DNA of 64,000 nt from an uncultured Prevotellaceae bacterium (GTDB lineage: Bacteria > Bacteroidota > Bacteroidia > Bacteroidales > Bacteroidaceae). Shown here one piece after another: positions 1 to 8,175 of this stretch (positions within the stretch are counted from its first letter, which is position 1; every line of letters begins with the position of its first letter). The stretch lies in NCBI GenBank assembly GCA_900316645.1, contig ONDP01000011.1:1-64000 (forward strand), written 5' to 3'. The translations under genes were made by a program, and so were the position numbers. The notes below the pieces were generated by a model. The model was not told the origin of the DNA and ran no database searches. It was given only the letters and a program-made list of their open reading frames with translations.

Positions 1-1
1 C

Positions 2-481
2 AACCGCTGGGAGGCTATACCAGAGCATCTTTCCATCACCCTCTATGGTGGCATCTACCGTTTCTATAACTTCACGGATAACTATCGCCATACCTATACT
101 GCCTTCAACGGTGGTGCCAGCGTAGAAGCCTATCTTGGCCGATGGACGCTGACTGCATACGCGGATAATGGTTGGAACTTTATGGAGGGCGAACATCGGG
201 GACATCAGGCACCCGCATGGTATCTCACAGCCTCTTACCAATTGAAGAATATCACCCTTTCCCTCTATGCCCAGCACCCCTTCTGCGCCCGTCCGCTCAC
301 CAACAAAACGGAGGTGCTTAGCCGCTATATCCACAAGGACATAACACAGCATAGTCGTGACTTTGGCAACATGCTGACACTCAACATTACATGGCATCTT
401 TCTTCTGGTCGCAAATATCGCGACATTCAGCGCACCATGAATCATCGGGATACAGAAACAGGAATTCTACAAAGCAAATGA
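2..481 (+). CDS. Outer-membrane beta-barrel protein, C-terminal part (5' end outside window)
   Basis: The frame is open from the left edge to the TGA at 479-481, so only about 160 C-terminal residues are seen. They alternate aromatic and polar residues in strand-like stretches (LSITLYGGIYRFYNF, WTLTAYADNGWNF), as in transmembrane beta-strands. The tail SGRKYRDIQRTMNHRDTETGIL resembles the end of Bacteroidota TonB-receptor-like beta-barrel proteins (outer-membrane beta-barrel family), from memory of that family. The part carrying a plug or carboxypeptidase-regulatory domain would lie upstream. It could be a B12 receptor given its neighbours, but nothing in the visible part shows the substrate. 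Confidence 0.6.
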   Translation, partial: NRWEAIPEHLSITLYGGIYRFYNFTDNYRHTYTAFNGGASVEAYLGRWTLTAYADNGWNFMEGEHRGHQAPAWYLTASYQLKNITLSLYAQHPFCARPLTNKTEVLSRYIHKDITQHSRDFGNMLTLNITWHLSSGRKYRDIQRTMNHRDTETGILQSK

Positions 482-588
482 CGATGCCAAATTCAGGGGT
501 GGATGCCGACGTTTCGCATTTTGCCCCCTGTGACATTTAGAAATTCAATGTCATAATAGCTTGAACACATGGTAAAAAACCAGTAATG

Positions 589-620
589 TTTGGCTATTTG
601 CAAGGAATTCACTATCTTTG
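589..620 (+). promoter_or_regulatory. Bacteroidota promoter for the cbiA-cbiP-cbiB operon
   Basis: TTTG at 589-592, 20-base spacer, TATCTTTG at 613-620: a perfect match to the group's -33/-7 consensus. Only five bases separate the -7 box from the ATG at 626, so the transcript is probably leaderless or nearly so. No cobalamin riboswitch is seen in 482-588. Confidence 0.8.
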
Positions 621-625
621 CAACG

Positions 626-1885
626 ATGAAAGCGAAATTCATGATAGCGGCACCCATGAGTGGCTCGGGCAAGACAACGATTGCCCGAGGACTGATGGCT
701 CTGCTGACGGAAGAGGGATATCGGGTGCAACCGTTTAAATGCGGGCCCGATTATATCGACACGAAATTTCATGAGAAAGTGTGCGGCAGACCGAGCATCA
801 ACCTCGATACGTTTATGGCTACGCCAGAACATGTGCGCCAACTGTTTGAGCGCTATGGGGCTGATGCCGACGTTTGTATCGTGGAGGGCATGATGGGACT
901 GTTCGACGGATACGACAAGGAACGCGGCTCTTCCTATGAGATAGCACGCATAATGGATTTGCCCATCGTTCTGGTTGTTGATGCCAAGTCGGCTGCCTAT
1001 TCCATGGCGGCATTGCTGCAAGGCTTTCTCCGTTTCCGTAATGACGTTCACTTTGCCGGTGTGATATTCAATAAGGTGGGCTCAGAAAAGCACTATGCAA
1101 TGCTTCGGCAGGTGTGCGACGAACAGCAGATAGCGTGCTTGGGTTATCTGCCCAAGAGTGCTGCCCTGGAACAAGATTCGCGCTACTTGGGCTTGGATTT
1201 CTCGCAAGAAGCAGAGAGCAGGCAGCTATTGCAATTGCTGAAGGAACACGTTGACATTTCCTCCCTTAGGGAGAATAACAGTCCCAGGGAGGGAATGTTT
1301 CAGTCCCAGGGAGGGAATATTTCAGTCCCAGGGAGGGAATATCGTGTGAGCCGGGCTTTCAACGAGGAAAGTTTTTCGTTTGTCTATCAGGAAACTATCG
1401 ATGCCTTCCCGAACTCTTTGGTTTTCAATCCCGAACAGGATGTGCCCTGTCTGGACGATGCCGATTTGCTCTATTTGCCAGGAGGCTATCCTGAAAAACA
1501 TGCGGAGGCATTGAGCCGAAACGAGGCCTGCCGAAAAGCCATTCGCGACTATGCTGAACGAGGAGGCAGAATAGTGGCAGAATGCGGCGGTATGATGTAT
1601 CTCTGCGAAAGCATCCTGACTGACGAAGGCGAATACCCCATGTGTGGCGTGTTGCCCTACAAGATAACGGCTCGCAAAGCCGACAGGCATCTCTCGCTGG
1701 GCTATCGCCGCTTCACACTGGACGGCAAGGAATATCGTGGACACGAATTCCACTACAGCCAGTTCTTGGGTGCCACACCGCCTTCCGCCGTGCAGGTATA
1801 TAATGCCAAAGGCGAGCCTGTGGCCACCCCCGTATTCAAATATAAAAACGTATTAGCCAGTTACACGCATTTGTATCCACTATGA
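626..1885 (+). CDS. cbiA: Cobyrinic acid a,c-diamide synthase CbiA/CobB
   Basis: ATP- and glutamine-dependent amidation of the a and c side chains of cobyrinic acid. The 419-residue protein starts with a P-loop (APMSGSGKTT, residues 9-18) and ends in a class I glutaminase domain with the catalytic cysteine in AECGGMMYL and the upstream LPGGYPE loop. The ATG at 626 was preferred over the in-frame TTG at 590 because TTG lies inside the promoter and MKAKFMIAAP is the usual start. A 22-bp tandem triplet (1279-1344) encodes about residues 218-240, in the linker between the two domains, and is absent from typical homologues as far as I recall. The stop overlaps the cbiP start (ATGA), suggesting coupled translation. 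Confidence 0.93.
   Translation: MKAKFMIAAPMSGSGKTTIARGLMALLTEEGYRVQPFKCGPDYIDTKFHEKVCGRPSINLDTFMATPEHVRQLFERYGADADVCIVEGMMGLFDGYDKERGSSYEIARIMDLPIVLVVDAKSAAYSMAALLQGFLRFRNDVHFAGVIFNKVGSEKHYAMLRQVCDEQQIACLGYLPKSAALEQDSRYLGLDFSQEAESRQLLQLLKEHVDISSLRENNSPREGMFQSQGGNISVPGREYRVSRAFNEESFSFVYQETIDAFPNSLVFNPEQDVPCLDDADLLYLPGGYPEKHAEALSRNEACRKAIRDYAERGGRIVAECGGMMYLCESILTDEGEYPMCGVLPYKITARKADRHLSLGYRRFTLDGKEYRGHEFHYSQFLGATPPSAVQVYNAKGEPVATPVFKYKNVLASYTHLYPL
1261..1344. repeat. Palindrome plus 22-bp tandem triplet inside cbiA
   Basis: CTCCC-TTA-GGGAG at 1261-1273 is followed by three 22-bp units at 1279-1300, 1301-1322 and 1323-1344, each starting CAGTCCCAGGGAGGGAAT. Three units total 66 bp, so the reading frame is kept although each unit is read in a different frame. 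Confidence 0.9.
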
Positions 1886-3357
1886 AACGACTCCATCCCA
1901 TCATGTTTGCAGGAACGGGCAGCGACGTCGGCAAGAGCATCGTGGCTGCCGCCTTCTGTCGCATTTTCCGACAGGACGGTTATCAACCAGCTCCCTTCAA
2001 AGCCCAGAATATGGCCCTCAACTCGTTTGTCACTCCTGATGGACTGGAGATAGGCCGCGCACAGGCAGTTCAGGCCGAAGCAGCAGGTATTCCCTGTCAT
2101 ACGGATATGAACCCGCTGCTGTTGAAACCACAGTCGGACCACACATCGCAAGTGGTGCTGCATGGTAAACCCATCGGCAATAAGGATGCGTATGACTATT
2201 GGAGAAAAGGTAATCAAAATTCTCATGTCTCATCTCTCAATTCTCAATTCCGAAAGGAGGTGTGCGACGCCTACGACAGACTGGCAGCACGATACAATCC
2301 GATAGTGATGGAGGGGGCTGGCAGTATTTCGGAAATCAACCTGCGCAATACCGACTTGGTGAATCTGCCAATGGCGCGCCACGCCAAGGCTGACGTCATC
2401 CTTGTGGGCGACATAGACCGAGGGGGCGTGTTTGCCTCCGTCTATGGCAGCATAGCACTCCAGACACCCGAAGACCGCAAGATGATAAAGGGCATCATCA
2501 TCAATAAGTTCCGTGGGGATATGCGCCTGTTCGAAGAGGGTCGTAAGATGATGGAAGATATTTGCGGCATCCCCGTTCTGGGTGTGATTCCATACATGAA
2601 AGACATCCATATCGAGGAGGAAGACAGCGTGGCATTGGCTATGAAAAGTTCAAAGTTCATAGTTCATAGTTCTAAGGTGAATGTAGCAGTCATCATGTTG
2701 CAGCACATCTCCAATTATACCGACTTCGACGTATTGGAGCAAGATGAGCGTCTGAACCTCTTCTATACCAATAACGTGGAGGATATCCGACAGTCGGACA
2801 TCATCATTCTGCCTGGAACGAAATCGACACTCAGCGACCTCTATGAACTGCGACGCAATGGGTGCGCACAGGCCATCATCAAGGCACATCACGACGGGGC
2901 GACTGTGCTGGGCATCTGCGGAGGTTACCAGATGCTGGGACGCGAGGTCAGCGACCCCCTGCATGTGGAGGGCGACATTGAACGATTGCCTGGTTTGGGA
3001 CTGTTGCCTATCACAACCACGATGGAAGGCGAGAAAGTGACGCGACAGACGGAGTTCCACTATCAGGGACAACTCATGAAGGGATATGAGATTCACATGG
3101 GACAAACCACACCGCTGCCACCTGACGGAGGACTCGTTTGGGAACAGAACCACTGTCTGGGCACTTATGTGCATGGTATTCTGGACAACCAGGCTTTCGT
3201 GGAACATCTCTTAGCACCTTTCCACGACAAGTTGCAAGAGGCAGCCAAGCCCTTCGACTATCAGGCCTACAAGGAAGAACAGTACAACCGACTGGCTGAC
3301 CACGTGCGCCAACATGTGGACATGGACCAGATTTACCAGATTCTGACACATGACTAA
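1882..3357 (+). CDS. cbiP: Cobyric acid synthase CbiP/CobQ
   Basis: Catalyses four glutamine-dependent amidations (b, d, e, g side chains) of adenosylcobyrinic a,c-diamide. The 491-residue length is normal. N-terminal dethiobiotin-synthetase-like domain with P-loop GTGSDVGKS (residues 11-19); C-terminal glutaminase with catalytic cysteine in GICGGYQML and the histidine of TYVHGIL. Two short in-frame inserts, residues about 114-122 and 256-265, are encoded by 7-bp-period repeats; the second sits near the junction of the two domains. It overlaps cbiA by 4 bases and cbiB by 8 bases, so the three genes are one operon. Confidence 0.95.
   Translation: MKRLHPIMFAGTGSDVGKSIVAAAFCRIFRQDGYQPAPFKAQNMALNSFVTPDGLEIGRAQAVQAEAAGIPCHTDMNPLLLKPQSDHTSQVVLHGKPIGNKDAYDYWRKGNQNSHVSSLNSQFRKEVCDAYDRLAARYNPIVMEGAGSISEINLRNTDLVNLPMARHAKADVILVGDIDRGGVFASVYGSIALQTPEDRKMIKGIIINKFRGDMRLFEEGRKMMEDICGIPVLGVIPYMKDIHIEEEDSVALAMKSSKFIVHSSKVNVAVIMLQHISNYTDFDVLEQDERLNLFYTNNVEDIRQSDIIILPGTKSTLSDLYELRRNGCAQAIIKAHHDGATVLGICGGYQMLGREVSDPLHVEGDIERLPGLGLLPITTTMEGEKVTRQTEFHYQGQLMKGYEIHMGQTTPLPPDGGLVWEQNHCLGTYVHGILDNQAFVEHLLAPFHDKLQEAAKPFDYQAYKEEQYNRLADHVRQHVDMDQIYQILTHD
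2221..2248. repeat. Heptamer array in cbiP
   Basis: Four 7-bp units TCTCATG, TCTCATC, TCTCAAT, TCTCAAT, read in frame as part of SHVSSLNSQF. Confidence 0.85.
2648..2675. repeat. Second heptamer array in cbiP
   Basis: Units GTTCAAA, GTTCATA, GTTCATA, GTTCTAA, in frame, encoding SSKFIVHSSK. Confidence 0.85.
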
Positions 3358-4300
3358 ACTCCTGTCACTACTCATCGGTTGGATGCTCGACCTGCTGTTT
3401 GGCGACCCTCAGTGGCTACCCCACCCCGTCGTCGGCTTTGGCAAAATGATAGCTTTCGGTGAACACCGACTGAACCGAGGACTGCACCGGAAGCTGAAGG
3501 GAGCCCTTCTTTCCATCTTCCTGATTCTGATGGTCTTTGCACTAACATGGTTTCTCTTACATCTCATCTCACTTCTCCCCTCGCCCTTTGGAGAGGGGAT
3601 GGGGGTGAGGCTCCTCTTAGACGCCATCATCGTTTTCTACTGTCTGGCAGGCACAACCCTGATTCGTGAGGTCCGTGAGGTGTTCTTAGCCTTAGACCGC
3701 TCGCTGGAAGAGGGACGCCGACAAGTGAGTCGCATCGTTGGGCGCGACACCTCTGAGTTGTCGGCACAGGAAGTGCGCACTGCTGCCCTCGAAACATTGG
3801 CAGAAAACCTGAGCGACGGCGTCATTGCCCCACTGTTCTGGTTTGCATTCTTAGGAACACCGGGTATGCTGACCTATAAAATGATCAATACCCTCGACTC
3901 GATGATAGGCTATCGCACTGAGCGCTATCGTGACTTCGGCTGTTGGGCTGCACATATCGACGACATAGCCAACTACATCCCGGCACGACTGACCGCCCTG
4001 CTGATGATTCTGCCCCGGATTGTCAATTGTCAATTGTCAATTGTCAATTTCGTCCGTCGCTACGGACGACACCACGCTTCGCCTAACAGCGGCTATCCCG
4101 AGGCTGCCTTGGCCGGCATCCTGAATTGCAGGTTTGGAGGTCCGCACTATTACTTCGGACAACTCTTCGACAAACCGTTTATCGGCGAGAACGACAGGCC
4201 CCTCACCACCGACGACATGAAAAAAGCCGTCCTGGTGAACAGAACGGCAGAAGTATTGATGATACTGATAGTAGGACTATGCGCCTGGATGGGTTACTAA
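3350..4300 (+). CDS. cbiB: Adenosylcobinamide-phosphate synthase CbiB/CobD family
   Basis: Integral membrane enzyme joining adenosylcobyric acid to the aminopropanol (phosphate) arm. The 316-residue protein opens with LIGWMLDLLFGDPQWLPHPVVGFG, the family hallmark containing GDP and HPV, and has several hydrophobic segments (about 50-70, 78-95, 160-175, 225-235, 297-315). TAALETLAENLSDGVIAPLFW and the KMINTLDSMIGYR stretch are conserved CbiB motifs. Two in-frame inserts are repeat-derived: residues about 74-87 (GC-rich palindrome) and 224-233 (heptamers), both next to hydrophobic segments. The 3' end converges with cobS and overlaps it by 24 bp. Confidence 0.93.
   Translation: MTKLLSLLIGWMLDLLFGDPQWLPHPVVGFGKMIAFGEHRLNRGLHRKLKGALLSIFLILMVFALTWFLLHLISLLPSPFGEGMGVRLLLDAIIVFYCLAGTTLIREVREVFLALDRSLEEGRRQVSRIVGRDTSELSAQEVRTAALETLAENLSDGVIAPLFWFAFLGTPGMLTYKMINTLDSMIGYRTERYRDFGCWAAHIDDIANYIPARLTALLMILPRIVNCQLSIVNFVRRYGRHHASPNSGYPEAALAGILNCRFGGPHYYFGQLFDKPFIGENDRPLTTDDMKKAVLVNRTAEVLMILIVGLCAWMGY
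3571..3610. repeat. GC-rich palindromic element inside cbiB
   Basis: Nested inverted repeat: outer CTCAC/GTGAG, inner CCCCTC/GAGGGG around a short loop. Encodes LPSPFGEGMGVRL in frame. Same family as the elements at 8369, 16381, 20987 and 54820. Confidence 0.8.
4019..4046. repeat. Heptamer array in cbiB
   Basis: Four perfect copies of ATTGTCA plus a partial fifth, in frame, encoding IVNCQLSIVN. Confidence 0.9.
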
Positions 4301-5074
4301 ACAGGCTACTACCAGATAGACCGTCAGCTCTACCAACAGACAGACAGCCCCACAACAGTCGCCTGTATAGCCACGAAGCCGATGCCAGATAAACAGGTAG
4401 AGGAAATACAGCACCAATCCGGGCAGGAAAATAATGTATTGCCAAGATAATCCTGTGAGATAAAGGAATCCCACCATCGGCAACATTCCCTGTATAGCCA
4501 GACTGACACCTGCCGAGGGCTGTATCTTGCGATAAACGGTCTTCGACTTGGCATCTTCCTCGCTGCGGGCATAGGGCATCATGATAATCAGCTGACTCGC
4601 CACCATCTTGCTATATGGGTCGGCAGCAAGAATAGCTAAAGCCGCCATCTGCGGAGGCAACGAAAAGAGCGTCGTAAAGAGCAGCATTTCATAAACTATC
4701 AGTCCCAACACCCCATAGGTACCGATGCGCGAATCCTTCATGATGTCGAGAATGCGCTGCCTATCCGTTCCGCCTCCCCCAAACCCATCCATGAAGTCTG
4801 CCAACCCGTCTTCATGCAGGGCTCCCATCAGTAGCAGGCGCACAAGAATAGCTGCTATGACGGCAATGGGATAAGGCACCAACATAGCACCAAACCACAA
4901 GGTGGCAGCCATTGCCCCACCCGTGAGCCAACCCGTCAGGGGCCAATGCTCGACCACCGTCTTATAACATTCCTTAGGAGGTTGATAGACTCGCCAGAAA
5001 GGCAGTCGGGTAAAGAAGATAAAGGCTGCCCAAATACGCTGATACCATTTCGTCTGGTCTATGTGTACTTCCAT
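4277..5074 (-). CDS. cobS: Adenosylcobinamide-GDP ribazoletransferase CobS
   Basis: Cobalamin synthase: joins adenosylcobinamide-GDP and alpha-ribazole in the membrane. The 265-residue protein has the expected HEDGLADFMDG motif (residues 87-97; acidic, metal-binding) and about six hydrophobic segments. It is the last gene of a minus-strand cobU-cobT-cobS operon; only 3 bases separate it from cobT. Its 3' end runs 24 bp into cbiB on the other strand. No repeat insert is visible in it. Confidence 0.93.
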   Translation of the reverse strand: MEVHIDQTKWYQRIWAAFIFFTRLPFWRVYQPPKECYKTVVEHWPLTGWLTGGAMAATLWFGAMLVPYPIAVIAAILVRLLLMGALHEDGLADFMDGFGGGGTDRQRILDIMKDSRIGTYGVLGLIVYEMLLFTTLFSLPPQMAALAILAADPYSKMVASQLIIMMPYARSEEDAKSKTVYRKIQPSAGVSLAIQGMLPMVGFLYLTGLSWQYIIFLPGLVLYFLYLFIWHRLRGYTGDCCGAVCLLVELTVYLVVACLVTHPGA

Positions 5075-5077
5075 CGT

Positions 5078-6175
5078 TCAGAAATATTTAGTGATTGATG
5101 CATTTTGAAAGTTATTCATCTCATTGACCATTCGGACAGCACTGTCAACAATGGGGAAGGCACACAGGGCACCGGTTCCCTCGCCCAGTCGCAAGCCCAG
5201 ACTGACCAATGGACTGGCACCCATCGCGTCGAGCATTTTCCGATGACCTACTTCATCGCCGCTATGCGTGAAAATCATGTAGTCTCTGCTCTTGGGTTCT
5301 AACTGGATTGCTGCCAAAGCACAAGCCGTCATGATAAAACCGTCAACCAGTATAACGAGATGCTGCTCTGCCGCACGAAGCATAGCCCCAATGGCTGCTA
5401 CCATTTCAAAACCGCCGAAATAGCTTAAAGTGAAGAGTGAAAGGCTACGGGTAGGCGAGCTTTGCTCGGGAATGGAGTGAAGAGTGGAAAATTTGCTGCC
5501 GCTCTTGTATTTGTGATAGTTGGATATGGCTTGTGAGAGCACGTCGTATTTATGGCGAATACCCTCCATGTTAAGACCGGCACCTGCGCCTATACATTCC
5601 TCCAAGGGAATCTTGCAGAACAGGTGCATCCAAATGCTGGAGGGCGACGTATTGGCAATGCCCATCTCGCCGATACACAGGATGCGACAGCCCTCGGAAA
5701 CACAGTCGTCAACCAATGATGCCCCCACCTCGATAGCCTCATCAAACTGCGCTGCCGTCATTGCCGGTTCGTAGAGGAAATTACAAGTGCCACGGGCCAC
5801 CTTCTTATCGATGATACCTGCCACGTGACTCAAATCATAATCGACACCCACATCAACAATCCGCAACTTAAAACCATGCTGACGGCAAAACATATTGACA
5901 CCGCCTCCGCCACGGGTAAAGTTAATCATTTGCTGCCATGTGACTTCACGGGGCGACACACTGACTCCCTCACGCTCTATACCATGATCGCCTCCCAACA
6001 GCAAATGGCAGGGATGAGCCAAAGACGGAGAAAGCGTCTGCTGAATCAGACATATCTGCATAGCCAGTTCCTCCAAACGGCCCAGCGAACCCTTTGGCTT
6101 ATTCAGATTGTCAATCTTTTCCTGTATCTGGGGGCGTAAAGCCTCATCAGGCGATGTTATCTTAAACGTTCTCAT
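5078..6175 (-). CDS. cobT: Nicotinate-nucleotide-dimethylbenzimidazole phosphoribosyltransferase CobT
   Basis: Activates the lower ligand base by transferring phosphoribose from nicotinate mononucleotide, giving alpha-ribazole phosphate. At 365 residues it has GGDHGIEREGVSV near residue 60, the glycine-rich NFTRGGGGVN, and the catalytic glutamate in RLGEGTGALCA near the C-terminus. Residues about 230-249 are encoded by a repeat insert (5429-5488) in a region that in homologues is a short loop; the two flanking conserved blocks are intact. Overlaps cobU by 4 bases. Confidence 0.94.
   Translation of the reverse strand: MRTFKITSPDEALRPQIQEKIDNLNKPKGSLGRLEELAMQICLIQQTLSPSLAHPCHLLLGGDHGIEREGVSVSPREVTWQQMINFTRGGGGVNMFCRQHGFKLRIVDVGVDYDLSHVAGIIDKKVARGTCNFLYEPAMTAAQFDEAIEVGASLVDDCVSEGCRILCIGEMGIANTSPSSIWMHLFCKIPLEECIGAGAGLNMEGIRHKYDVLSQAISNYHKYKSGSKFSTLHSIPEQSSPTRSLSLFTLSYFGGFEMVAAIGAMLRAAEQHLVILVDGFIMTACALAAIQLEPKSRDYMIFTHSGDEVGHRKMLDAMGASPLVSLGLRLGEGTGALCAFPIVDSAVRMVNEMNNFQNASITKYF
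5429..5488. repeat. Composite repeat insert in cobT
   Basis: Heptamers AGTGAAG, AGTGAAA, then a small hairpin (CGAGC-TTT-GCTCG) and again AGTGAAGAGTGG. In frame, encoding residues about 230-249. Confidence 0.7.
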
Positions 6176-6678
6176 TTTATTTGCACTGCTATTCCACTAA
6201 CCATCAATATAACTTCATTGGCACACGAAGCAATATACTGATTCATCCATCCCTCCAAATCGGTAAACTTCCTTTGAATGGCATTCTCACTCACTCCACC
6301 ACTGCCTATCTCGTTGGTTACGAAGATAAAGGTGGCATCATGGTCGGTGAAACGGTCGAATTCTGCCTTGACGGCTTCAAGCGTATGGTCAACATCAGCA
6401 TTCTCAAAAAAGAAATTGGTGAGCCACAGCGTCACACAGTCAACGACCACCACCCGACCTGTCAGGTCGTAACGGCTCAGGTATTTCTCTTCTTCAATAT
6501 TCGTCCACTGGGGACCTCTTCGCTCCTGATGCCTTCGCACCCGCTCACGAAACTCGTCATCCCAGATATGAGCAGTAGCCAAATAAACGGGATTGTCAAC
6601 AATACCCAGTGCCACCTCTTCTGCCTTACGGCTCTTGCCTGAACGCTGACCACCTGTTATCAAAATTATTTGCTTCAT
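6172..6678 (-). CDS. cobU: Adenosylcobinamide kinase / guanylyltransferase CobU
   Basis: Bifunctional nucleotide-loop enzyme: phosphorylates adenosylcobinamide and transfers GMP from GTP. The 168-residue protein has the P-loop GGQRSGKSR (residues 8-16), the ATAHIWDDEFRERVRRH segment that holds the guanylylated histidine, VVVDCVTLWLTNF and FVTNEIGSG, all family signatures. It is the first gene of cobU-cobT-cobS. A -7 box (CAAAGTTA on the plus strand, 6708-6715) lies about 30 bases upstream of the start. Confidence 0.94.
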   Translation of the reverse strand: MKQIILITGGQRSGKSRKAEEVALGIVDNPVYLATAHIWDDEFRERVRRHQERRGPQWTNIEEEKYLSRYDLTGRVVVVDCVTLWLTNFFFENADVDHTLEAVKAEFDRFTDHDATFIFVTNEIGSGGVSENAIQRKFTDLEGWMNQYIASCANEVILMVSGIAVQIK

Positions 6679-6707
6679 CTTTTGAGTACTATTAACTAAT
6701 TTACTGG

Positions 6708-6715
6708 CAAAGTTA
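6708..6715 (-). promoter_or_regulatory. -7 box for cobU-cobT-cobS
   Basis: TAACTTTG on the minus strand. The -33 position falls in the heptamer array 6720-6754 and has no TTTG. Confidence 0.55.
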
Positions 6716-6719
6716 CAAA

Positions 6720-6754
6720 AAACTCTAAACTCTAAACCATAAACTCTAAACTTT
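6720..6754. repeat. Heptamer array between divergent cobU and cbiHC promoters
   Basis: Five units: AAACTCT, AAACTCT, AAACCAT, AAACTCT, AAACTTT. It fills the -33 zone of both divergent promoters. The same units recur directly upstream of aguA at 54560-54580. Confidence 0.9.
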
Positions 6755-6758
6755 TTAT

Positions 6759-6766
6759 TATCTTTG
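6759..6766 (+). promoter_or_regulatory. -7 box for cbiHC-cbiET
   Basis: TATCTTTG, eight bases before the ATG at 6775. No TTTG at the expected -33 distance. Confidence 0.6.
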
Positions 6767-6774
6767 CAAACAAT

Positions 6775-8175
6775 ATGATGAAAATAATTGTTGCAGGAAT
6801 CGGTCCAGGCTGCCCAGAAGACATCACCCAGGCGGTGAGGGATGCTGTAGGTGTGGCCGATGTGGTAGTGGGGTATAAGTACTACTTCCAGTTTGTAGAA
6901 CCTTACCTAAGAACGGATTGCCAATGTATCGACACTGGCATGAAGAAGGAACGTGAACGTGCCGAACAGGCTTTCCTCCTTGCCGAACAGGGCAAAACGG
7001 TTGTCGTCATTTCATCCGGAGATGCCGGCATTTACGGAATGGCCCCTCTCATCTACGAAATGAAACAGGCACGCCATTCGGATGTGGAGATTGCAGTGTT
7101 GCCTGGTATCTCTGCTTTCCAAAAGGCTGCTTCGTTATTGGGAGCCCCTATCGGACACGACCTCTGTACCATTTCCCTTTCCGACCTGATGACTCCATGG
7201 GAGTTGATAGAACGTCGCATACAGGCAGCTGCTATGGGCGATTTCGTGACTGCCGTCTATAACCCCAAATCACACGAACGCTACTGGCAACTCTATCGAC
7301 TGCAGGAAATTTTCCTTTCCCAACGCTCACCCGACACACCTGTGGGATATGTGCGGCAGGCGGGGCGGGAGGAACAAACCGTCAAGGTGACTACACTCCA
7401 AGCGTTCAATCCCGAAGAAATTGATATGTTTACCGTCATCCTGATTGGCAACTCACAGTCGTATATTGCCGATGGCAAGATGATAACCCCACGCGGATAC
7501 TATCGTGAGGAAGACACTAATCCGGAAGGATTGGGAAAACGCATCATGACTGAATCCTTCCATACCATCAAGCGCGAACTGAGCCGGCAGGACTATCCTA
7601 CTGACCACCTTTGGGCTTTGCTCCATGCTATCCATACCACCGCTGACTTCGAGATGGAAAAGATTCTCTATACCGACGAACATGCTGTGGAGAATATATA
7701 TAATAAGGTGAAGGACGGAACTCTGAAAACCATAGTGACAGATGTAACGATGGTAACCAGCGGTATTCGTAAGGGAGCCCTACAACGTCTGGGCATAGAA
7801 GCCAAATGCTATCTCAGCGACCCACGCGTGGCTGAAATGGCAGTTTCTGAAGGAATTACACGCACGCAAGCGGGCATCCGTCTGGCAGTTCAGGAACATC
7901 CCGATGCCCTCTTTGCTTTTGGCAATGCGCCAACAGCACTGATGGAACTCTGCGAATTGATTCGTAAGGGGAAAACTCAGCCTGCCGGTATCATAGCTGC
8001 CCCTGTGGGCTTTGTACATGTCAGGGAATCCAAACACATGGTAAAGCCGTTCCACGATATCCCAAAGATTATTGTTGAGGGCAGAAAGGGAGGCAGCAAT
8101 CTGGCTGCAACACTATGCAATGCCATTCTGACTTTCGACGATGCAGAACAACTGAACCCCGGACGCGACCTATGA
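6775..8175 (+). CDS. cbiHC: Cobalt-precorrin-3B C17-methyltransferase / cobalt-precorrin-8 methylmutase fusion (CbiH-CbiC)
   Basis: Two corrin enzymes in one 466-residue chain. Residues 1 to about 245 are a SAM-dependent tetrapyrrole methylase: VAGIGPGCPEDIT at the start, SSGDAGIYGMAPL, LPGISAFQKAASLLGAPIGHD. Residues about 262-460 are a precorrin-8X methylmutase: HAIHTTADFEMEK carries the catalytic histidine, then TDVTMVTSGI and FGNAPTALMEL. CbiH does the ring contraction and CbiC the final methyl shift, so the fusion pairs an early and a late step. ATGATG at 6775 leaves two equivalent starts. The stop overlaps the cbiET start by 4 bases. Confidence 0.92.
   Translation: MMKIIVAGIGPGCPEDITQAVRDAVGVADVVVGYKYYFQFVEPYLRTDCQCIDTGMKKERERAEQAFLLAEQGKTVVVISSGDAGIYGMAPLIYEMKQARHSDVEIAVLPGISAFQKAASLLGAPIGHDLCTISLSDLMTPWELIERRIQAAAMGDFVTAVYNPKSHERYWQLYRLQEIFLSQRSPDTPVGYVRQAGREEQTVKVTTLQAFNPEEIDMFTVILIGNSQSYIADGKMITPRGYYREEDTNPEGLGKRIMTESFHTIKRELSRQDYPTDHLWALLHAIHTTADFEMEKILYTDEHAVENIYNKVKDGTLKTIVTDVTMVTSGIRKGALQRLGIEAKCYLSDPRVAEMAVSEGITRTQAGIRLAVQEHPDALFAFGNAPTALMELCELIRKGKTQPAGIIAAPVGFVHVRESKHMVKPFHDIPKIIVEGRKGGSNLAATLCNAILTFDDAEQLNPGRDL

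Noticed and set aside
482..625. Cobalamin riboswitch before cbiA, cbiHC, cbiGF or the ABC genes
   Set aside because: No B12-box-like conserved core or long structured leader is present; promoters lie only a few to about 25 bases before the starts.
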